Source of the DNA: Actinomycetales bacterium JB111 | GTDB lineage: Bacteria > Actinomycetota > Actinomycetes > Actinomycetales > Actinomycetaceae | Length of the DNA: 64,000 nt | Direction: 5' to 3' | Assembly (NCBI GenBank): GCA_900163555.1 | Contig: FUHX01000052.1 | Coordinates: 1 to 64,000 of the forward strand | Shown here: positions 41,207 to 49,198 of the stretch, one piece after another | Layout of the letters: each line of letters opens with the position of its first letter | Position numbering within the stretch: position 1 is the first letter of the stretch | Notes under the pieces: model-generated | The model's database searches: none | What the model was told of the DNA's origin: nothing | Seen by the model: the letters and a program-made list of their open reading frames with translations, nothing else | Program-made: the position numbers and the translations under genes

Positions 41207-42034
41207 GTGACTCGCATGGTCATGGAGCAGGTGGGCGAGGAGATCCTCCGGCTCGACGCGGTGGACTTCGTCCGGAGCGGCAAGCCGATCCTCTCCGACA
41301 TCTCGATGACCGTGCGGGCCGGCGAGCACTGGGCGCTCATCGGCCCGAACGGCGCCGGGAAGAGCACGATCCTGTCCATGTGCGGCGCCGAGCGGCACCC
41401 GACGCGCGGCACCGTCCACGTGCTCGGGCGGCAGCTCGGCCGCGTCGACATCCGCACGCTCCGGGAGTCGATCGGGCACGTCAACCCGCGGCAGCCGATC
41501 CGTGCGGCGCTCGGGGTGCGCGAGGTCATCCTCACCGGCGCGACCGGCACCAACGACTACATGATCCGGTGGGAGCCGGACCCCGCGCTGGTCCGGCGGG
41601 CCGACGAGCTCATCGACATGCTCGGGCTCGAGGCGCTGCGGGACGCTGAGTGGCCGACCATGTCGCAGGGCGAGCGGGGGCGCACCCTCATCGCCCGCGC
41701 GCTGCTCACCGACCCGCCCCTGCTCCTGCTGGACGAGCCGTCGACGGGTCTGGACGTGGCCGCCCGGGAGCAGCTGCTCAGCACGATCGACGAGCTGCAC
41801 CGCACGCACCCGACGCTCGCCACCGTCCTCGTCACGCACCACCTGGAGGAGCTGCCCGAGACGACGAGTCACGCCGTCCTCATCTCCCACGGCAGGATCC
41901 TCGCCGCCGGCTCCGTCGACGACGTGCTCACCACAGAGCTCGTGACCGAGGCCTTCGAGTACCCGATCCGCATCGAGAAGTCGGACGGCCGGTTCTCCGC
42001 GCGCGCCGGTCGGGCGCGGCCGGTCGTCGGGTAA
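41207..42034 (+). CDS. Orphan ABC-type ATPase (ModF/YlmA-like)
   Basis: A 275-residue single ATPase domain. Walker A GPNGAGKST at 46-54, signature MSQGERGRTLIARAL, Walker B LLLLDEPSTGLD and H-loop VTHHLEELP. The MSQGE signature and the ELPETTSHAVLISHGRI end are typical of stand-alone ModF-like ATPases; no permease or binding protein is near. GTG 41207 follows GAGGAG. It may not be a transport subunit. Confidence 0.88.
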   Translation: MTRMVMEQVGEEILRLDAVDFVRSGKPILSDISMTVRAGEHWALIGPNGAGKSTILSMCGAERHPTRGTVHVLGRQLGRVDIRTLRESIGHVNPRQPIRAALGVREVILTGATGTNDYMIRWEPDPALVRRADELIDMLGLEALRDAEWPTMSQGERGRTLIARALLTDPPLLLLDEPSTGLDVAAREQLLSTIDELHRTHPTLATVLVTHHLEELPETTSHAVLISHGRILAAGSVDDVLTTELVTEAFEYPIRIEKSDGRFSARAGRARPVVG

Positions 42035-42048
42035 CGCGGGCGGCCCGA

Positions 42049-43383
42049 TCAGGACGTGTGGCTGCTTCCGATCCCGGCGTGACCCGTCCGGCGCACCCCG
42101 CGCCACATGAGGACCCCAAGGCTGAGCACGAGCACGGTCAGCACGCCCGAGTGGGCGACCTTCGCGGCCACGCTCACGCCGAGCGGGACCGGGGAGGCGA
42201 ACCCGAGCAGCGTGCGGCCCATCAACGCGCCCCACGCGAACGCGGCCGCGTGGGCCGGTGACCACGTTGCCGACCGCGTCCATCGTCCGACCGCGAACGA
42301 CACCACGCCGGCCAGCACCACGATCCCGGCGACCGCCCACCACGTGAACGGAGCGAGGTCGACGAGCGCCATCCCGATCGCGCCGAGTGCGATCAGCAGG
42401 ATCGGGCGGGGTGGCGTGAGGGCCCCGGTTCGCTCCGGCGAGAGAGCGTAGGGCGCGAGCGGAGAGGCCCCGACGGCTGCCGGCCCCGCGTCGGATACCC
42501 CGGCGTCGGTCGATCGGGCAGCGGACGCCCCGACGTCGGACGCCCCGACGTCGGACGCCCCGCCCGGCCGCCGGCCCACCCGGGTGAACGCCAGGGCGAC
42601 GACGGCGAGCACCGCGAGGGCCGAGACCGCGAGGCGGACGGGCCCCGCCTCGACGTCGTTCGCGTCCCGCTCGCCGAGGTGGATGGCGACGGCGACGGTG
42701 AGGAATCCCGCGGACCACAGGACCAGGCCGATCGACCCGAGCCACGGCCGTCCGCGCAGGCTGCGCGCGGTTGAGGCGACGACCGTCTGGGGGACGAGCA
42801 CGCTCATGACGACGTGGCCGAGCACCCACGTGACCAACGCGTAGGCGCTGAGATCGAGGCCGGGGATGCGCGTCGTCGACTGAAGGTCCGCCCAGAACTC
42901 GATGTCCGGGTTCGTCGGCGTCCACAGCGAGAGGTCGATGATCGCGGTCATCGACAGGCCGAAGGCCGCCGCGAGCAGCGCACGCCCCTGCCAGCGCAGC
43001 CCGGCGCGGAGCGCGACCTCCCGGATGAGGATCGCCGCCCCGCCGTACAGCGGCATGAAGAACACGACGGCGAACAGCGACTCGGCCAGGTTCCCGGTGA
43101 TGTCCAGGTAGGCGACGAGGAACTCTGCGCAGATCGGGGCGAGGGCCGCGAGGGCCACGACGGCGCCCCAGCGCCTCAGGCGGGACGGGCCGGGCCCGGC
43201 CCCGGCCGGGTCGGCGGCCCCGTCGTCGGCGGCCGGGTGGGCGGGCAGGTTGTCGACGTCGGAGGTGGGCTCGGGAAGGGGACCGTCGACGTCGCGGGTG
43301 GAGCCGGGATCGGAACCCTCGATGTCGGGGGTGGGGGCGGGAGTGGGACCGTCGGCGTCGGACGGCCGTCCTCGTGCGCTCAT
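42049..43383 (-). CDS. Hypothetical polytopic membrane protein
   Basis: A 444-residue protein with a disordered Pro/Asp-rich N-terminus (about 70 residues), then some ten transmembrane helices in two groups. The first (LAPICAEFLVAYLDITGN, MPLYGGAAILIREVALRAG) resembles a family of uncharacterised actinobacterial membrane proteins. The groups are joined by a loop (about 265-305) with GASDVGASDVGAS repeats encoded by a 15-bp tandem repeat. ATG 43381-43383 follows AGG. Convergent with the orphan ATPase gene, 14 bp apart. Function unknown. Confidence 0.75.
   Translation of the reverse strand: MSARGRPSDADGPTPAPTPDIEGSDPGSTRDVDGPLPEPTSDVDNLPAHPAADDGAADPAGAGPGPSRLRRWGAVVALAALAPICAEFLVAYLDITGNLAESLFAVVFFMPLYGGAAILIREVALRAGLRWQGRALLAAAFGLSMTAIIDLSLWTPTNPDIEFWADLQSTTRIPGLDLSAYALVTWVLGHVVMSVLVPQTVVASTARSLRGRPWLGSIGLVLWSAGFLTVAVAIHLGERDANDVEAGPVRLAVSALAVLAVVALAFTRVGRRPGGASDVGASDVGASAARSTDAGVSDAGPAAVGASPLAPYALSPERTGALTPPRPILLIALGAIGMALVDLAPFTWWAVAGIVVLAGVVSFAVGRWTRSATWSPAHAAAFAWGALMGRTLLGFASPVPLGVSVAAKVAHSGVLTVLVLSLGVLMWRGVRRTGHAGIGSSHTS
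42523..42562. repeat. 15-bp tandem repeat inside a membrane-protein gene
   Basis: GGACGCCCCGACGTC occurs at 42523-42537 and 42538-42552, then partly at 42553-42562. It adds VGASD units to a loop between two helix groups. Confidence 0.7.
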
Positions 43384-43544
43384 GGACCTACCGTTCCACG
43401 GGCCGCGAGGGGCCGCGCGGCGAGAACTCCCCGGCATGCCACGCGTGCCGCGGCGTCGCGGCTGGCCGTCGGTGCCCGCCTGCCGGGCGTTCTCTGGCTG
43501 ACACGGCCTGACGTCGGCGGCCCGTCTTTTGGCACAGTGCACGT

Positions 43545-44555
43545 GTGCCAGTCCCGTCCACGACAGCCCCCGCAGGCGACCAGATCCGCGTGGGGCGCAT
43601 CCTGGCCACGTCCGTCGCACCCCTGACGTGGGCGACCACGTACTACGTCGCGTCGGAGTTCATGCCGCCGGACTCGGTCATGTTCACGTCCCTCATGCGT
43701 GCGCTGCCCGCCGGGATCATCGCCCTGCTCATCGCGCGCAAGCTGCCCACCGGCTCCTGGTGGTGGAAGTCCTTCGTGCTCGGCGCGCTCAACATCGGCG
43801 TCTACTTCCCGCTGCTTTTCACGGCCGCCGAGCGACTGCCCGGGGGAGTGGCCGCGACCCTCGGCGCGTGCCAGCCGCTCATCGTGGTCCTGCTGACCGT
43901 CGCCATCCTCTCCGAGCGGCTCTCCCCGTGGCGGCTGACGTGGGGAGTGGTCGGCATCGTCGGGGTGGGGCTCGTGGTCCTTGGCCCGGGGGCCGTGTTC
44001 GACCCGGTCGGCATGGTCGCGGGGCTCGTCGGCGCGGCCTGCATGGCGACCGGCATCGTGCTCACCAAGAAGTGGGGCAGGCCCGAGGGGATCTCGCCGG
44101 TCGGGTACGCCGGCTGGCAGCTCGGCGCGGGCGGGATCATCCTGCTCGTCCCGACCCTCGCGATCGAGGGCGTGCCGAGCGGGATCGACGCGACGGCGGT
44201 CGCCGGGTACGCCTGGCTCGGCCTGGTCGGCGGGCTGCTCGCGTACACGCTCTGGTTCGCCGGCATCCGGGTGCTCCCGGCCCCGGCCACCTCCCTGCTC
44301 AACCTCCTCATCCCCCTCGGCGCCGCCGCGCTCGGCGTGGCCCTCGCCGGCGAGACGCTCAACGCGCTGCAGCTCATCGGGTTCGCGCTCGCGCTGTGCG
44401 CGATGGCGGCCGGCCAGTTCCCGCCGCCGGGGTCGCGGACCGGTGCCGCGGCGGACGCACGGTCACGCCCGACGGCGGAGCAGCCCGCGCCGTCCGGCGC
44501 GTGGACCGAGCCCGCCGCGCAGGCCGGCCGGCCGGACCGGGAACCCTCGGCGTAA
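43545..44555 (+). CDS. EamA-family transporter
   Basis: A 336-residue DMT-type exporter with ten helices in two EamA repeats (VAPLTWATTYYVASEFMPP start; ATLGACQPLIVVLLTVAILSE; SLLNLLIPLGAAALGVALAGE), plus a 40-residue disordered tail. GTG 43545. Shares a divergent 161-bp region with the hypothetical membrane protein. Export of metabolites is likely; substrate unknown. Confidence 0.9.
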   Translation: MPVPSTTAPAGDQIRVGRILATSVAPLTWATTYYVASEFMPPDSVMFTSLMRALPAGIIALLIARKLPTGSWWWKSFVLGALNIGVYFPLLFTAAERLPGGVAATLGACQPLIVVLLTVAILSERLSPWRLTWGVVGIVGVGLVVLGPGAVFDPVGMVAGLVGAACMATGIVLTKKWGRPEGISPVGYAGWQLGAGGIILLVPTLAIEGVPSGIDATAVAGYAWLGLVGGLLAYTLWFAGIRVLPAPATSLLNLLIPLGAAALGVALAGETLNALQLIGFALALCAMAAGQFPPPGSRTGAAADARSRPTAEQPAPSGAWTEPAAQAGRPDREPSA

Positions 44556-44609
44556 CGTTGTCTCGCCGGGGCTCTCCGGCCGCCCGCGAACGATCCCAAG
44601 GAGATTCCC

Positions 44610-45632
44610 ATGCGCGCTGTCGTCATGCACGCACCCGGAGACGTCCGGGTCGACCAGGTCGCGGACCCCGCGATCGAGCTGCCCACCGACGCCGTCTTCC
44701 GCGTGACCGCGGCCTGCGTCTGCGGGTCGGACCTGTGGCCCTACCGCGGCCACAACGAGATCACCGAGCCGAAGCAGATGGGGCACGAGTACATCGGCGT
44801 CGTCGAGGAGATCGGCGACGAGGTCACCACGCTGAAGGTGGGCGACGCCGTCGTCGGGTCGTTCATGGCCTCGGACAACACGTGCGAGATCTGTGCGGCC
44901 GGGTTCCAGTCCCGCTGCGCCCACGTGGTCGGCATGGGCGGGATCGGCACGCAGGCCGAGTATGCGCGCGTGCCGTGGGCGGACGGCACGCTCGTGCGTA
45001 TCCCGGGAACGCCCACCCACGCGCAGCAGATGAGCCTGCTCGCCGCCTCGGACGTCCTCGGCACCGGCTGGTTCGCCGCCGACGCCGCCCAGGCCGGCCC
45101 CGGGAAGACCGTCGCCGTGGTGGGGGACGGGGCCGTCGGCCTGCTCGGCATCCTTGCCGCGCGCCGGTTCGGGGCGGACCGCATCATCGCGATGAGCAGG
45201 CACGCCGACCGGCAGGCGCTCGCCCGCGGGTACGGCGCCACCGACATCGTCACCGAGCGCGGCGAAGAGGGCGTGGAACGCATCACGGAGATGACCGGCG
45301 GGTACGGGGCACACTCCACGATCGAGGCCGTCGGCACGCAGGAGTCCATGCTGCAGGCGATCGGCGCCACCCGGCGCGGCGGGCACGTCGGGTTCGTCGG
45401 CGTCTCCCACGACGTGACGCTCGACGGCTCGATGCTGTTCGGGGCCACCGTCCACCTGCTCGGCGGGCCGGCGCCCGTGCGCCGCTACCTGCCGGAGCTC
45501 GTCGACCTCATCATGTCCGGCGAGATCGACGCCGGCGGCGTCTTCGACCTCTCGCTCCCGCTGGACGAGGCCGCCGAGGCCTACCGGGCGATGGACGAGC
45601 GCCGCGCCACGAAGGTGCACCTGGCGGTCTAG
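44610..45632 (+). CDS. Zinc-dependent alcohol dehydrogenase family protein
   Basis: A 340-residue medium-chain dehydrogenase. Catalytic-zinc ligands C38 (CVCGSDLWPY) and H59/E60 (GHEYIG), a structural-zinc lobe (CEICAAGFQSRC, shorter than usual) and Rossmann motif VVGDGAVGLLG near 172. AAGGAG precedes ATG 44610. It follows the EamA gene by 54 bp. The YRGHNE and KQMGHE segments are like those of L-threonine/sorbitol-type dehydrogenases, but the substrate is open. Confidence 0.92.
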   Translation: MRAVVMHAPGDVRVDQVADPAIELPTDAVFRVTAACVCGSDLWPYRGHNEITEPKQMGHEYIGVVEEIGDEVTTLKVGDAVVGSFMASDNTCEICAAGFQSRCAHVVGMGGIGTQAEYARVPWADGTLVRIPGTPTHAQQMSLLAASDVLGTGWFAADAAQAGPGKTVAVVGDGAVGLLGILAARRFGADRIIAMSRHADRQALARGYGATDIVTERGEEGVERITEMTGGYGAHSTIEAVGTQESMLQAIGATRRGGHVGFVGVSHDVTLDGSMLFGATVHLLGGPAPVRRYLPELVDLIMSGEIDAGGVFDLSLPLDEAAEAYRAMDERRATKVHLAV

Positions 45633-45786
45633 GAGCCGCGGCTCTCGGCGACGTCCCGGTCCTCGACGACGTCCCGACGCCCGACCGGCCTCGGGCGTCT
45701 TTCACGGGGCAGGCCGCACCTCCGTCGGGCAGACCCGACCGGCAAGACGTCCGGCCCCACCGCCCGTGCCTCCGCCTCCAGCGGAC

Positions 45787-46248
45787 TCAGTCCAGGCAGA
45801 ACTCGTTGCCCTCGGGGTCGATCATGACGATGAACCCTCCGCTCATCGGCGGATCCGGCTCGTGCCGCTCCAGCCGGTTCGCGCCGAGGGCGACCAGCCG
45901 CTCGCACTCGGCCTCCAGTGCGGCCATCCGCGCGTCGCCCTCGAGGCCGGGGGCCGCGCGGATGTCGAGGTGGACCCGGTTCTTCGCGGTCTTGTCCTCC
46001 GGCACCTGCTGGAAGAACAGCCGGGGTCCGTCGCCGTCCGGGTCCACGAGCGCGGACGCGCTGTTGCGCAGCTCGAGGGGCATTCCGGTGCTCTCGCTGA
46101 ACTCGTCCCACGCGGCCTGTCCGTCGACGTCCGGCGGCAGCTCGACGCCGGGCGGCGCCGGGTGGAGGTAGCCGATCGCATGCTGCCAGAAGGCGGACAG
46201 CGCCCGGGGGTCGTGGGAGTCGAACGTGATCTGGAGTGTCCTGCTCAT
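45787..46248 (-). CDS. VOC-family (glyoxalase-like) protein
   Basis: A 153-residue vicinal oxygen chelate protein of the actinobacterial glyoxalase-like type: LQITFDSHDPRALSAFW start, NRVHLDIRA centre and MIDPEGNEFCLD end, with metal-type H/E positions. It overlaps the TetR gene (ATGA) and is presumably controlled by it. May bind or modify a small toxic molecule. Confidence 0.88.
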   Translation of the reverse strand: MSRTLQITFDSHDPRALSAFWQHAIGYLHPAPPGVELPPDVDGQAAWDEFSESTGMPLELRNSASALVDPDGDGPRLFFQQVPEDKTAKNRVHLDIRAAPGLEGDARMAALEAECERLVALGANRLERHEPDPPMSGGFIVMIDPEGNEFCLD

Positions 46249-46814
46249 GTCGACGCTTCCGTGAGTCGAGCGGGCGAGAAGATCGTGCGCACGGTCGCCG
46301 CGATGACCGCGTCCGCGTCGACGCTACCGTGCCGCCCGATCTCGTGCAGGAACAGGCCCTCGAAGCACGTCGCGATCAGCTGGACGGCGAGCAGCGGGTC
46401 GGGCGCGCCGAGGGTGACGAGCGGCGGCAGGATCGCCCGCTCGACGCCGACGCGTCCGGTCGCGAGCGCGGCCCGGACCGCCTCGTCGTGCCCGCCCTCG
46501 ACGATGAGTGCGAGGCGCGCGGCCGTCCGCGACCGGGACGGCCCGGTCATGAACCGGTAGAGCGCGATGAGTGACTCGGTGAGCTCCTCGGGCGTGGCCG
46601 CGGCGAACCCCGTGTCGATCTCCGGGCGCTCGCCGGCGACCATGTGCTCGCAGACCCCGCGGAGCAGCGCCCCGCGCGTGCGGAAGACGTTCGAGGTCGA
46701 TCCCCGCGGCAGCCCGGCCGCCTTGTCCACCCTCAGATGCGTCAGCGCGCGGATCCCGCCGCTCGCGAGCAGATCGACGGATGCGGTGATCGCGCGGTCG
46801 CGGGTGGTGGCCAC
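46245..46814 (-). CDS. TetR-family transcriptional regulator
   Basis: A 189-residue TetR-like repressor. The helix-turn-helix is at about 10-45 (ALTHLRVDKAAGLPRGSTSNVF), with a helical ligand-binding C-terminus. GTG 46812-46814 start. The gene lies next to two CTAC-N7-GTAG sites in the divergent promoter region and is coupled to the VOC gene. It likely represses itself, the VOC gene and the membrane protein opposite. Confidence 0.88.
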   Translation of the reverse strand: MATTRDRAITASVDLLASGGIRALTHLRVDKAAGLPRGSTSNVFRTRGALLRGVCEHMVAGERPEIDTGFAAATPEELTESLIALYRFMTGPSRSRTAARLALIVEGGHDEAVRAALATGRVGVERAILPPLVTLGAPDPLLAVQLIATCFEGLFLHEIGRHGSVDADAVIAATVRTIFSPARLTEAST

Positions 46815-46823
46815 CCCCCGAAT

Positions 46824-46863
46824 CTACTATAAATGTAGTGACGAACAACTACGATCGCAGTAG
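46824..46863. promoter_or_regulatory. Paired TetR operators over divergent promoters
   Basis: CTAC-TATAAAT-GTAG (46824-46838) and CTAC-GATCGCA-GTAG (46849-46863) have the same half-sites and spacing, with centres 25 bp apart. The first contains TATAAA, usable as a -10 for either strand. They sit between the TetR start (46814) and the membrane protein start (46873). Confidence 0.65.
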
Positions 46864-46872
46864 CGTGTCGAG

Positions 46873-47298
46873 ATGGACATGCTCGACGTCGTCGCGTGGG
46901 GAGTACTGGTCGCGCTCGTCGCGACCGCGGTCCTCGGTGTGACGTCGCTCGTCCTCTGGCGGCGCCACGGCGCCGCAGGCTTCCCGACGGCGAAGGTCGC
47001 CGCCCACGTCACGCTCCAGGTCGTGAGCATCGCGCTCTGGGTCGTCTTCCTTCTCACGACGAGCCCGTGGCTCGCCTGGCTCACGTTCGGTGTCATCACG
47101 GCCGGCCAGGTCGTCGGCGACCTGCTCATGTTCGCGAGCTACCGGGCGCGGCGCCGGGTCGACCGGGTCGGGAGCTACCTCGCGGCGGCGGGGGAGCTCC
47201 TCCGCTTCTCGCGTCCGATACCGGCGCTCCATGCGCTGATCGGAGCGGTCGGATGGTTCGGCATGCTCCTCGCCTGCCTCCTCGCGACGCTCGCCTAG
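46873..47298 (+). CDS. Hypothetical four-helix membrane protein
   Basis: A 141-residue protein with four hydrophobic helices (about 7-28, 43-64, 68-90, 117-138) and a basic internal loop (SYRARRRVDRVG). No family recognised. Its promoter lies in the TetR operator region, so it is probably the repressor's main target and may serve in export or envelope defence; inference only. Confidence 0.75.
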   Translation: MDMLDVVAWGVLVALVATAVLGVTSLVLWRRHGAAGFPTAKVAAHVTLQVVSIALWVVFLLTTSPWLAWLTFGVITAGQVVGDLLMFASYRARRRVDRVGSYLAAAGELLRFSRPIPALHALIGAVGWFGMLLACLLATLA

Positions 47299-47373
47299 CG
47301 GCGATCCCAGTACCGACGACGCCCGCGGCCCACACCTTCGCGCCGCCGCGTCCCCACCCGATCGGACAGTCCC

Positions 47374-47727
47374 ATGAACCTCCTCGTCACGCCCGTCGTC
47401 TCCGTCCTCATCGGACTGTTCGTCCGGTCCCGACTCCTCGCGGCGATCCTCTACCTCTCGATCGCGGCGATCCTCTTCACCTTCCAGACGCTCACGGTGC
47501 TCCTGGTGTGGCTCGGCGGGGAGGGCGGCTTCGGCGGCTCGGCCGAGCAGGGCGCGTTCGGTCCCGGCCCGACCGGCGGTCTCCCGTTGCAGTTCGACGA
47601 GGGCGAGCTGTGGGCCTACGGGCTCGTCAACGTGGGCATCCTGCTCGTCGGGGTGGCCCTGACGATCCTCGTCGTCACGCTGCGGAACCGCAGCCGCGCG
47701 AAGCACGCCGACGTCACCGCTGCCTGA
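47374..47727 (+). CDS. Hypothetical small membrane protein
   Basis: A 117-residue protein with three hydrophobic segments (about 1-17, 21-47, 82-103), an extracytoplasmic Gly-rich loop (GGEGGFGGSAEQGAFGPG) and a short basic tail. No family recognised. It follows the TetR-controlled gene by 75 bp on the same strand and may be co-transcribed. Confidence 0.7.
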   Translation: MNLLVTPVVSVLIGLFVRSRLLAAILYLSIAAILFTFQTLTVLLVWLGGEGGFGGSAEQGAFGPGPTGGLPLQFDEGELWAYGLVNVGILLVGVALTILVVTLRNRSRAKHADVTAA

Positions 47728-47748
47728 GGCGCTCCGCGACCGCCCCGC

Positions 47749-48375
47749 TCAGAGGTGGTCGATCAGCGCGTCGAGGCGCGGGCCGGGAAGGACGAGGTCG
47801 GCGACCGCCGTCAGGCTCGTCGAGCCCCCGAAGGCGACCCCGAGGCCGGCCGCGCGGACCATGTCGATGTCGTTCGCGCCGTCGCCGACCGCGATCGTGC
47901 GCTCCATCGGGATCCCTTCGGCTTCGGCGATCGCGCGCAGGTGGGTCTCCTTGCCCGCGCGGTCGACGATCTCGCCGAGCACCCGGCCGGTGAGGGCGCC
48001 GTCCGCGATCTCGAGCCGGTTGGCGCGGATCCCGGTGATCGGCATGTCGGCCGTGAAGGGGTCGAGCAGGTCGTGGTAGCCGCCCGAGACCAGGTAGACC
48101 GGCCAGCCGTTCGTGCGCGCGTGCTCGAGGAGCTCGGGCGCGCCCGGGGTGGGTGACATCGTCGCGCGCACGCGCTCGAGCGCCTCGACCTCGAGGCCGG
48201 TGAGGGCCTTCGTCCGCTGACGCAGCGACTCGGCGAACTCGATCTCGCCCTGCCGCATGCGCTCGGTGATCTCGGCGACGAGCTCGCCGGTTCCTGCCTC
48301 GAGCGCGAGGAGATCGAGCTGTTCCTGGGGGATGAAGGTGGAGTCCACGTCCATGACGAGGAGCCTGCGGTCCAT
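47749..48375 (-). CDS. serB: Phosphoserine phosphatase
   Basis: A 208-residue HAD phosphatase. The nucleophile motif is VMDVDST (D9, D11), motif II VSGGYHDL, motif III and metal residues in VGDGANDIDMVRAAG; the cap begins with FIPQEQLDLLA, as in SerB. It lacks the ACT domain found in longer actinobacterial SerB2. It makes serine from phosphoserine. Third gene after MocR and yggS, 55 bp from yggS. Confidence 0.93.
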   Translation of the reverse strand: MDRRLLVMDVDSTFIPQEQLDLLALEAGTGELVAEITERMRQGEIEFAESLRQRTKALTGLEVEALERVRATMSPTPGAPELLEHARTNGWPVYLVSGGYHDLLDPFTADMPITGIRANRLEIADGALTGRVLGEIVDRAGKETHLRAIAEAEGIPMERTIAVGDGANDIDMVRAAGLGVAFGGSTSLTAVADLVLPGPRLDALIDHL

Positions 48376-48403
48376 GGGGGTTTCCTTTCGGGGGAGGGGT
48401 GGT

Positions 48404-48438
48404 CAGGGCTCAGGGCTCAGGGCTCAGTGCTCAGGCCT
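48404..48438. repeat. Heptanucleotide tandem repeat at the yggS 3' end
   Basis: Five 7-bp units: CAGGGCT three times, then CAGTGCT and CAGGCCT. It lies between serB and yggS and includes the yggS stop codon (minus strand, 48431-48433). Confidence 0.8.
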
Positions 48439-49183
48439 CATGGGTCGGCCAGTAGTGACTGTCGGGGGTCGAGCGCTCGCCGAAGATGGCCTGGCCGACG
48501 CGCACGACGGTCGCGCCCTCCTCGATCGCCGCCTCGTAGTCGCCGGACATCCCCATCGAGAGCCCGCCGGGACCGACCAGGCCGGGGTCGACGTCGCGGG
48601 CCCGGTCCCGCAGGTCGCGCAGGAGGCGGAAGCAGGAGCGGACGCGTGTGGTGTCGGGTGTGAACACGGCGAGGGTCATGAGCCCCTGCACGCGCAGGGA
48701 GTCGAAGGCGGCCAGGCGCGCGAGGGTGTCGAGGACGTCGTCGGGGTGGAGCACGTACTTGGACTCCTCGCCCGAGGTGTTGACCTGGACGTAGACGTCC
48801 AGGCCCCGTCCGGCCGCCTGCAGCCGGCGGTCGAGGGCCTCGGCGAGCCGGAGGGAGTCGAGCGCGTGGAACTCCTGGGCGATCGCCACGACGTCGCGCG
48901 CCTTGTTCCTCTGGAGGTGGCCGATGATCGACCACGAGACGTCCGTCTCGAGGAGCGCGTCGTGCTTGCGCACGGCCTCCTGGACCTTGTTCTCGCCGAG
49001 CCGGTGGCAGCCGGCCTCGATGGCGAGGCGGACCCGGTCCTCGGGCACGGTCTTCGACACCGGCAGGAGGCGGACCTCGTCGGCGCCGCGGCCCGCGCGG
49101 CCGGCCGCCTCGTCGATCCTCGCGCGGACGCGTGCGAGGTTGCGGGTGAAGTCCTCGACGCTGAGCGCAGTCGGGTAGTCCAT
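48431..49183 (-). CDS. yggS: YggS-family PLP homeostasis protein
   Basis: A 250-residue PLP-binding TIM-barrel protein of the YggS/PROSC family. The PLP lysine is K44 in LLPVSKTV, with HRLGENKVQEA, IGHLQRNKA and LSMGMSGDYEAAIEEGATVVRVG conserved across it. It controls intracellular PLP and amino acid balance. The start is 15 bp after the MocR stop, a notable pairing with a PLP-sensing regulator. Confidence 0.95.
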   Translation of the reverse strand: MDYPTALSVEDFTRNLARVRARIDEAAGRAGRGADEVRLLPVSKTVPEDRVRLAIEAGCHRLGENKVQEAVRKHDALLETDVSWSIIGHLQRNKARDVVAIAQEFHALDSLRLAEALDRRLQAAGRGLDVYVQVNTSGEESKYVLHPDDVLDTLARLAAFDSLRVQGLMTLAVFTPDTTRVRSCFRLLRDLRDRARDVDPGLVGPGGLSMGMSGDYEAAIEEGATVVRVGQAIFGERSTPDSHYWPTHEA

Positions 49184-49198
49184 GGTGCTCCCTTCGGG

